From positions 1 to 10,994 of the forward strand of contig DTVI01000050.1 of the NCBI GenBank assembly GCA_012963655.1: a stretch of DNA of 10,994 nt, in the 5' to 3' direction. This stretch comes from Sulfurimonas sp. Its GTDB lineage: Bacteria; Campylobacterota; Campylobacteria; Campylobacterales; Sulfurimonadaceae. Shown piece after piece: positions 6,250 to 10,994 of the stretch (positions are counted from its first letter, which is position 1; each line of letters opens with the position of its first letter). The notes beneath the pieces were generated by a model. That model had not been told where the DNA came from, did no database searches, and worked only from the letters and a program-made list of their open reading frames with translations. A program made the translations under genes and the position numbers.

Positions 6250-7324
6250 CTTTTTTATATTCTAGCTTTCCTGAGCGTGATTCACAATCGTCTATAAGGT
6301 CTTGCATCTGTCTTTTAACCTTGTCATACCTAAACTGTTCTTTAAAGCCAGAGATACGTCCACCAGATGCGTTAGGATGACCACCGCCGCCAGCCCATTC
6401 TTTAGCAATATGTGAAACATTTACCTTATTGTTCGCTCTTAGACTCATCGTTCCACGTGGACCCACATCCACAATGAAGTCATAATCATCAAAGGCTACT
6501 AAGAAAGCATTCCCTACTATAGAAGTATTTCCTAGTGCGTAAGATAGGTATCCCTTATACCCCTTGTAATAAATAGTCTTATCTTTTCTTTCTTTCCCTA
6601 AAAGATCAACGATAAAGGCAGTCGCTAGGTTGTCTAGAGTATCATCATTGTTTTTTTTGAAATAATTCTTTTTTAAAGTATGAATGTTTTCATCAAGTAA
6701 GATATTTGAATTATCTAATGGTAGCATTTGAGCTGCTTCAAAAAGTAGGGCATGTTTATAGGCTCTATCATCATCTGCAAACATCACACGGTTAAGTTCA
6801 CGTGTTTCAGTAACAAGACGCATACAAACCTTTCCATATTCAAAAGCATCATGCTTTTCTTGGTGCCATAAGTCTACTGCATCAACAATAGCTATATAAG
6901 GTGTAATCCAAGCAGCAGATTCAGGAGATATCTCAAAATGCTCTTTTACATAATCAAAGGTGATTTGTGTTGCAGATCGAGTTGTGTCTAAGAAGTACCA
7001 GTCAAACTTATCAGCTGAATCTTGGCCGCTTCCGTGATGGTCTAAAAGTTGAATCTTAACATCCATCTTTTCAAAGTCTTTAAGTCTTTGAACCTCTCTC
7101 GTAAGCCATTTAGACTCATCCATAGTAAGGTTAAGGTCTGTGATTAAGATGTTTGCATCTTTTTTATCTGCTTTAATTGCGTCAAGCATTTCATGTAGAC
7201 GTTCGCCTACCTCTGCTCCATAATTTGCATTATAAAACTTTATGTTCTTATACGCTTGTGCCATCACAAGTTGACAGCTGTATCCATCTAAATCAATGTG
7301 TGATAGGTGATATATTGTGTTCAT
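6242..7324 (-). CDS. DHH-family phosphoesterase (oligoribonuclease/phosphodiesterase type)
   Basis: A 360-residue cytoplasmic enzyme with the DHH/DHHA1 architecture shared with NrnA and the RecJ core. The N-terminal DHH domain shows metal ligands in HIDLDG (9-14), ITDL (Asp63), the namesake LLDHHG (93-98) and VDAVDLW (147-153). The C-terminal DHHA1 domain carries the substrate-binding GGGGHPNASGG (312-322). Such enzymes use Mn2+ or Mg2+ to hydrolyse short RNAs, linear dinucleotides such as pApA or pGpG, or pAp; the substrate here cannot be read from sequence. A gene of this family lies next to flhA in Helicobacter (HP1042, as I recall). The ATG has AAGG about nine bases upstream, and a TATAAT box (7344-7349) lies in the 45-bp gap after flhA, so it may have its own promoter as well as read-through from flhA. 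Confidence 0.85.
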   Translation of the reverse strand: MNTIYHLSHIDLDGYSCQLVMAQAYKNIKFYNANYGAEVGERLHEMLDAIKADKKDANILITDLNLTMDESKWLTREVQRLKDFEKMDVKIQLLDHHGSGQDSADKFDWYFLDTTRSATQITFDYVKEHFEISPESAAWITPYIAIVDAVDLWHQEKHDAFEYGKVCMRLVTETRELNRVMFADDDRAYKHALLFEAAQMLPLDNSNILLDENIHTLKKNYFKKNNDDTLDNLATAFIVDLLGKERKDKTIYYKGYKGYLSYALGNTSIVGNAFLVAFDDYDFIVDVGPRGTMSLRANNKVNVSHIAKEWAGGGGHPNASGGRISGFKEQFRYDKVKRQMQDLIDDCESRSGKLEYKKED

Positions 7325-7343
7325 TGTATTTTGCCTTCATATA

Positions 7344-7349
7344 ATTATA
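7344..7349 (-). promoter_or_regulatory. Candidate -10 box of the DHH gene
   Basis: The minus strand reads TATAAT in the flhA-DHH gap, 19 bp before the ATG. A start near 7337 leaves a 13-nt leader that includes the AAGG ribosome binding site. Confidence 0.45.
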
Positions 7350-7369
7350 ACTTATTTGTGTGTAAAACT

Positions 7370-9568
7370 TTAGAGTTCTATTGAGATGCTTCCCATAACT
7401 TCAAATTTCGCATTTGAATCAATTTCTGCGTGTGATAAAACAATAACTTCAAGGTTAAATCTTTCAAAGATCTCTGCCAATGGTTTTCGAAGTTGTGGGT
7501 CTACTATTAAAATAACAGGAGAAACGCCTTGTTGAAGTAAGGTACTTGCCTTATCACTCACCCCTTGGATAAGAGCATTTATCTCGCCAACATTAAGCGC
7601 AAGGTTTCGAACCCCGTCTTGTTCTGTTGATTTTTCTAAGATTTTTTGCTCTGTTGACGTATCAAAGGTTAATAGCTTAATGGCTCCATCAGGTGATTTA
7701 TACATGGCCGTAATAACACGGGCAAGTTTTGCTCGTACTTGTTCAACGATAAAGTCAACATTCTTAGAATATTCTGCAATATCTGCAATACCTTCTAAGG
7801 TAGTAAGCATATCTTTAAGAGGAATCTTTTCATGTAAAAGTGCCTTAAAGATACGCTGAATAAGACCAACGCTTGCAACCTTAAGAACATCATCAACCAC
7901 CACAGGAAAGTCATTTTTCATCTTATCTATTAGGGTTTGTGTTTCTTGTCTTGTAAGAAGCTCTTCGGCGTGTGACTTAACAAGTTCTGACATGTGCGTA
8001 CTTATTACTGTAGCAGGGTCAACGACGGTGTACCCATTCATAATAGCATCTTCTTTAAGCTCAGGTTTAATCCAAATAGCATCTAAACCAAAGGCAGGTT
8101 CTTTTGTCTTCTCACCTTCCATCTCTTCTGTTGCCATTCCTGAATCCATAGCTAAGAACTTATCAGGCTGAATAGCGCCATTACCAATTTCAATACCCTT
8201 TAGTAAGATCTGATAATGACTTGGGTCTAGGTGTAAGTTATCACGTATACGTACCTGAGGCATTAAAAATCCAAAGTCAGAAGCAATCTTACGGCGCATT
8301 GACCGGATACGCTCAAGTAAATCGCCACCTTGACCTGCGTCGGCTAAACGAATTAATTGATAACCAAGGGTAAGTTCAAGCATTTCAATTTTTAAAATGT
8401 CTTCAAGAGCCGCTTCTTCTTCTTTTTTAATCTCTTCATGACTCTTAGCAGGTGGCTTAGAACCTTGTTCTATTGAAGCAGAATCTCCTGCAGTAGAAGG
8501 ACTTCCATCCTTGTTTTTATTATTAGAACCCTTGTCTAGAAAGAGTTTGAGTTCGCCTTTTTCATTTTGTAAGATAAGGTATCCCATACTCAAAAACAAA
8601 AAACCTACAAATCCCATTGAAACAGTAGGTAAACCTGGTACAAGAGCAAACATAATCATAATAAAACCAACAATAAGAAGGGTCTTAGCATTTCCCATAA
8701 GTTGATTAATGGTACCTTCTGCAAAGTTGGACTGATCACTTGAAGCTCTTGTAATCATAATACCTGTGGCAGTTGAAATGATAAGGGCAGGGATTTGTGA
8801 AACAAGACCATCACCAATGGTTAAGATAGTAAAGATTGAGGCGGAGTCACCTACCGACATATCATGTTGAAAAACACCAATTAAAAAGCCACCAATGATG
8901 TTAATGATAGTAATGATGATACCTGCAACCGCGTCACCCTTTACAAACTTAGCCGAACCATCCATAGCCCCATAGAAGTTTGCGTCTTGAAGGATTGAGG
9001 CACGACGTTCTTTTGCTTCGCTTTCTTCAATAAGACCTGCATTTAAATCTGCGTCAATGGCCATTTGCTTACCTGGCATTGCGTCAAGTGTAAAACGCGC
9101 GGCAACTTCAGCAACTCTAGTTGAACCCTTAGTAATAACCATAAAGTTAATTAGCACTAAGATAGAAAAAACAATGATACCAATGACATAGTTCCCACCT
9201 ACAACAAAGTCACCAAAGCTAGAAATAATGTCTGAAACATTTTCAGGCCCTTCATGCCCATGGCTTAAAATCATTCTTGTTGTAGCTACATTTAAAGAAA
9301 GCCTAAATAGAGTGATTATAAGTATAAGAGTAGGGAAGGTGGTTAAATCAGTAGGTTTTGGGATGTATAAAGAGATTAAGATGATTAAAACAGCTATGGC
9401 TATAGATATTGTTAACATAAAGTCTAAAAGAACAGAAGGAAGAGGAACAATAATAATGGCTAAAATAGCCATTACAAAAAATACAATACTTAGATCACGG
9501 GTTCGAACTATAAATTCTAGTACGGGTGTGAGTAATCCAAGTATGACAGTTTTATTTTTTCTAGCCAC
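7370..9568 (-). CDS. flhA: FlhA, flagellar type III export gate protein
   Basis: FlhA is the large inner-membrane gate subunit of the flagellar secretion apparatus; its nonamer uses the proton motive force and its cytoplasmic ring docks chaperone-substrate complexes. The 732-residue protein matches the family length. The N-terminal half (about 25-335) holds the expected eight membrane segments, with the FHIPEP-type signature from RVAEVAARFTLDAMPG (151-166) through QMAIDADLNAG (168-178). A Lys/Ser/Glu-rich linker (about 345-388) leads to the cytoplasmic domain. The start is GTG at 9566-9568, only 3 bp after the rrf2 stop and with just a weak GA-rich ribosome binding site, so translation is probably coupled to rrf2. 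No sigma-54 or sigma-28 promoter is seen directly upstream, so expression from the rrf2 promoter is the simplest reading. Confidence 0.96.
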   Translation of the reverse strand: MARKNKTVILGLLTPVLEFIVRTRDLSIVFFVMAILAIIIVPLPSVLLDFMLTISIAIAVLIILISLYIPKPTDLTTFPTLILIITLFRLSLNVATTRMILSHGHEGPENVSDIISSFGDFVVGGNYVIGIIVFSILVLINFMVITKGSTRVAEVAARFTLDAMPGKQMAIDADLNAGLIEESEAKERRASILQDANFYGAMDGSAKFVKGDAVAGIIITIINIIGGFLIGVFQHDMSVGDSASIFTILTIGDGLVSQIPALIISTATGIMITRASSDQSNFAEGTINQLMGNAKTLLIVGFIMIMFALVPGLPTVSMGFVGFLFLSMGYLILQNEKGELKLFLDKGSNNKNKDGSPSTAGDSASIEQGSKPPAKSHEEIKKEEEAALEDILKIEMLELTLGYQLIRLADAGQGGDLLERIRSMRRKIASDFGFLMPQVRIRDNLHLDPSHYQILLKGIEIGNGAIQPDKFLAMDSGMATEEMEGEKTKEPAFGLDAIWIKPELKEDAIMNGYTVVDPATVISTHMSELVKSHAEELLTRQETQTLIDKMKNDFPVVVDDVLKVASVGLIQRIFKALLHEKIPLKDMLTTLEGIADIAEYSKNVDFIVEQVRAKLARVITAMYKSPDGAIKLLTFDTSTEQKILEKSTEQDGVRNLALNVGEINALIQGVSDKASTLLQQGVSPVILIVDPQLRKPLAEIFERFNLEVIVLSHAEIDSNAKFEVMGSISIEL

Positions 9569-9571
9569 TTT

Positions 9572-9985
9572 TTAAGTAGTCTCTTTTTCTAAAATATCTT
9601 CAAGGGTCATACCCTCTAAAAAGTCATCAATCTTACCTTGTAAGTTATGGATAAAAGGATAAATATGGCAAGAATCTTCTTTTTCAGTAGGACAGTTTCC
9701 AACACCTCCTGAACAATCAAAGACAGAAGGGTCTTTTCCTTCAGCAGCTTTCATAATGGTAAGAAGGGTGATTTCTTCTTTAGGTTGAATAAGAATAAAT
9801 CCACCCCTAACACCCTTATATGACTTTAAAATTCCAGCTCTTGCAAGAGATTGAAGAATCTTGGCCAAAAAACTTTTTGAAATGCCTAAGTCATGGGCTA
9901 GGGTTTCTGTGTCCATAGGGTCACTTGCATTTGCTAATGTCACTAAAGATAGTAAGGCATATTCGCTGGCTCTTGTCATTAGCAT
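9572..9985 (-). CDS. Rrf2-family transcription regulator with probable Fe-S cysteines
   Basis: A 137-residue DNA-binding regulator. The winged helix-turn-helix covers about residues 8-70, with TETLAHDLGISKSFLAKIL as the helix-turn-helix and GVRGGFIL as the wing. The C-terminal part has Cys91, Cys98 and Cys106 with His107 next to the last, close to the three-Cys (plus His) ligand sets of IscR and NsrR, which hold [2Fe-2S] or [4Fe-4S] clusters. It probably senses Fe-S status, nitric oxide, oxygen or another redox signal; which one cannot be told. The ATG at 9983-9985 has AAGGA eight bases upstream; the in-frame Met at codon 3 lacks that spacing. It heads the rrf2-flhA-DHH string, and a dyad on its own -10 box suggests autoregulation. 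The order rrf2-flhA opposite rpsO is, from memory, shared with C. jejuni. Confidence 0.9.
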   Translation of the reverse strand: MLMTRASEYALLSLVTLANASDPMDTETLAHDLGISKSFLAKILQSLARAGILKSYKGVRGGFILIQPKEEITLLTIMKAAEGKDPSVFDCSGGVGNCPTEKEDSCHIYPFIHNLQGKIDDFLEGMTLEDILEKETT

Positions 9986-10000
9986 CTATTGAGTCCTTAT

Positions 10001-10013
10001 CTCTATGGTAGAG
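10001..10013. promoter_or_regulatory. Short dyad in the rrf2 leader
   Basis: CTCTA-TGG-TAGAG is a perfect 5-3-5 inverted repeat, two bases upstream of the rrf2 AAGGA ribosome binding site. It lies inside the predicted leader and could be an operator or a small hairpin affecting translation. Confidence 0.3.
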
Positions 10014-10035
10014 GTATACTTAATTTATAAGAAGA

Positions 10036-10041
10036 ATTATA
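10036..10041 (-). promoter_or_regulatory. Candidate -10 box of the rrf2-flhA unit
   Basis: The minus strand reads TATAAT, partly extended (TATG before it). A start near 10029 gives a leader of about 44 nt to the rrf2 ATG. The box is overlapped by the dyad at 10039-10053. Confidence 0.5.
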
Positions 10042-10053
10042 CATAAAATGTAT
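10039..10053. promoter_or_regulatory. Operator-like 15-bp dyad over the rrf2 -10 box
   Basis: ATACAT-AAA-ATGTAT is a perfect 6-3-6 inverted repeat whose left arm covers half of the -10 box. The size, AT-richness and TGTAT/ATACA arms are compatible with a binding site for a dimeric winged-helix protein such as the Rrf2 regulator encoded just downstream. Binding is inference. Confidence 0.4.
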
Positions 10054-10068
10054 TAAAGATAGATTTTA

Positions 10069-10350
10069 TCTTGTTTGTTTCTCTCCTTTTAGTTGGTTTG
10101 AGAGTTTGAATATATTGGCATAAATAGTATTACTTTCAGGTGTCTGCCCTTTTTCTATCGAGAAAAAAGCGTAAAATATCGTTCTTCTAGCTTCGAACTT
10201 TAGCTCTGTTAAGTTCCCTCACTGCGAGATTATTTCAGCTAACAACGCCAAACTCGCTTCGCTCTAACAGAGTCGTTTTCTAAACGGAGAAAGATATCTG
10301 TATTGAGGGTACCCCATAGAGATTGGGTCTGAAACTCATTTCGGGAGATT
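10069..10350. repeat. Repeat-like or degenerate intergenic element
   Basis: This stretch has no intact gene but more G+C in its core (about 10180-10330) than its flanks. Inverted arms CTCTGTTA (10204-10211) and TAACAGAG (10265-10272) enclose CTCACTGCGAG and CTCGCTTCGCTC; further small symmetries are CGTTT-TCT-AAACG (10274-10286), GGGTACCC (10307-10314) and TTTTTCT-ATCG-AGAAAAA (10150-10167). On the minus strand 10066-10218 is an ATG-less open frame of 50 codons with protein-like composition (for example FYAFFSIEKGQTP), stopped upstream by TGA (10219-10221) and TAG. Another short minus frame starts with ATG at 10336-10338 and reads MSFRPNLYGVPSIQ before stopping. It looks like a dispersed intergenic repeat or a decayed insertion; I cannot confirm other copies from one window. 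Confidence 0.35.
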
Positions 10351-10360
10351 TTTTCTAAAG

Positions 10361-10427
10361 TTCACTATCTTACTAATGGTCGGAAACAAGTAAGGGAACA
10401 TAATAAGTAACTTACTACTGAAGTGAA
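10361..10427. other. Stretch able to form alternative hairpins
   Basis: Outer arms TTCACT (10361-10366) and AGTGAA (10422-10427) enclose CTTACT (10369-10374), AGTAAG (10389-10394) and a second CTTACT (10411-10416). AGTAAG can pair with either CTTACT but not both. The stretch lies upstream of the predicted rpsO start (about 10508) and of the rrf2 start, so neither known transcript should contain it. A minus-strand TATTAT occurs at 10400-10405. A small RNA is possible but unsupported beyond this. Confidence 0.2.
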
Positions 10428-10495
10428 AAGTTCAGATGATAAACAAAATAACAAGTAAAAGAAAAAAACACCTATAAATTTAATAAATATTCAGC

Positions 10496-10501
10496 TATAA
10501 T
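10496..10501 (+). promoter_or_regulatory. -10 box of rpsO
   Basis: A perfect TATAAT lies 51 bp before the rpsO ATG. A start near 10508 gives a leader of about 45 nt. No clear -35 box is seen, but the upstream 60 bp is very A-rich, as is common in this phylum. Confidence 0.6.
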
Positions 10502-10540
10502 TGCGCATCTCAAATTCTTTGGGAAATTAATATACCAATC

Positions 10541-10548
10541 AGGGAGGT
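10541..10548 (+). promoter_or_regulatory. Strong ribosome binding site of rpsO
   Basis: AGGGAGGT is near-complementary to the 16S rRNA 3' end, four bases before the ATG. It is the strongest such site in the window, fitting a highly expressed ribosomal protein. Confidence 0.7.
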
Positions 10549-10552
10549 CATT

Positions 10553-10828
10553 ATGGCTTTAGATTCGGCGAACACAGCAGCAATTATAAAAGAATTTGCT
10601 CGTACAGAAAACGACACAGGATCATCAGAGGTTCAAATCGCATTACTTAGTAATCGTATTGCAGAACTTACTGAACACCTTAAAATACATAAAAAAGATC
10701 ATGCATCACGTCTTGGTCTTCTTAAACTTGTAGGACAACGTCGTCGTTTGATGCGTTATTTCAAGCGTAAGAACAAAGAGGGTTACAACACTCTTATTAC
10801 TAAACTTGCGATTCGCGACAACGTATAA
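10553..10828 (+). CDS. rpsO: 30S ribosomal protein S15
   Basis: S15 binds 16S rRNA at the helix 20-21-22 junction early in small-subunit assembly and forms an intersubunit bridge. The 91-residue protein is one or two residues longer than most S15. It shows the family core GSSEVQIALLSNRI (23-36), HLKIHKKDHASRLGLLKLV (42-60) and GQRRRLMRYF (61-70), where the conserved basic and His/Asp residues contact RNA. The gene has its own promoter and a strong ribosome binding site. It is followed by a hairpin rather than by pnp, its usual partner in enterobacteria. In E. coli S15 represses its own translation through a leader structure; the 45-nt leader here is short and I see no convincing pseudoknot in it. 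Confidence 0.97.
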   Translation: MALDSANTAAIIKEFARTENDTGSSEVQIALLSNRIAELTEHLKIHKKDHASRLGLLKLVGQRRRLMRYFKRKNKEGYNTLITKLAIRDNV

Positions 10829-10834
10829 TCTTTT

Positions 10835-10856
10835 TAAGAGGTGTTAAAACCTCTTA
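10835..10856 (+). terminator. Hairpin terminator after rpsO
   Basis: Perfect 8-base arms TAAGAGGT (10835-10842) and ACCTCTTA (10849-10856) flank a 6-base loop, starting 6 bp after the rpsO stop. The 3' side is pyrimidine-rich (TCTTTACTCCTTTT) rather than a pure T-run, so it is a moderately good intrinsic terminator. Confidence 0.65.
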
Positions 10857-10994
10857 TCTTTACTCCTTTTACTACTCTCCTTTTTAATAAACTCATTAAT
10901 TAAAAAATATTTACTATTATTTTCAAGATCATTTCCGATAAATTTTACAGATTCCCCCCTTTTTATAGTTAAAATTAATATTTATTTTTTATTG

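Noticed and set aside
8511..8705. 64-codon plus-strand open frame
   Set aside because: Antisense to flhA over its linker and last membrane segment; no supporting start signal.
9228..9575. 115-codon plus-strand open frame
   Set aside because: Antisense to the flhA membrane region. Long antisense frames are common opposite hydrophobic codons, and no promoter or ribosome binding site supports it.
10329..10354. Hairpin CTGAAA-CTCA-TTTCGG with a following T-run as a terminator
   Set aside because: The stem is short and separated from the six T bases, and no gene on that strand ends here.
10085..10495. A known structured RNA (RNase P RNA, tmRNA, SRP RNA) in the rrf2-rpsO gap
   Set aside because: I looked for their conserved core sequences and found none; the stretch looks more like a repeat or decayed DNA.
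10857..10994. Promoter or gene start at the right edge
   Set aside because: The stretch is AT-rich with several TATA-like strings but no start codon with a ribosome binding site before the window ends, so nothing can be supported.

Overview
The window is AT-rich bacterial chromosome that reads as a member of the Campylobacterota (Epsilonproteobacteria). This rests on gene order and protein style. The block ftsX-ftsE-trmB-fibronectin-III lipoprotein-rluD, divergent from rodA/mrdB, matches my recollection of the Campylobacter jejuni Cj1276c-Cj1282 order. The block DHH phosphoesterase-flhA-rrf2, divergent from rpsO, matches my recollection of the Cj0881c-Cj0884 and Helicobacter HP1040-HP1042 neighbourhoods. 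The TrmB is the long, roughly 390-residue form typical of this group. The presence of flhA means a flagellated cell. I cannot fix the genus; a free-living relative (Sulfurimonas-, Sulfurospirillum- or Arcobacter-like) is an inference.

Layout: (1) 1-4421, minus strand: a tightly packed, overlapping gene string, rluD > FNIII lipoprotein > trmB > ftsE > ftsX (ftsX runs off the left edge). (2) 4422-4491: a 70-bp divergent promoter region. (3) 4492-5613, plus: rodA, probably translated from a leaderless mRNA. (4) 5614-5949: an AT-rich spacer, a CAT-anticodon tRNA with encoded CCA, and a further spacer. (5) 5950-6237, plus: an unrecognised 95-residue protein gene, also apparently leaderless, with a perfect 33-nt palindrome inside its coding sequence. 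(6) 6242-9985, minus: rrf2 > flhA > DHH-family phosphoesterase. (7) 9986-10552: a long gene-poor divergent region holding the rrf2 promoter with operator-like dyads, a repeat-like element with stop-interrupted reading frames, a stretch able to form alternative hairpins, and the rpsO promoter. (8) 10553-10828, plus: rpsO with a downstream hairpin, then about 140 bp of AT-rich sequence with no gene seen.

The genes serve cell envelope growth and division (FtsEX, RodA), RNA modification (TrmB, RluD, and the tRNA itself), a surface lipoprotein of the FlpA adhesin type, flagellar type III export (FlhA), a probable Fe-S transcription regulator, small-nucleotide or RNA turnover (DHH protein), and translation (S15). 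Most of this is core machinery, and I see no defence system, integrase, transposase or CRISPR array. The points worth a second look are the intragenic 33-nt palindrome, two genes with identical leaderless promoter-to-ATG geometry, a FlpA fibronectin-binding-like motif, the operator-like dyad on the rrf2 -10 box, and the repeat-like element between rrf2 and rpsO.
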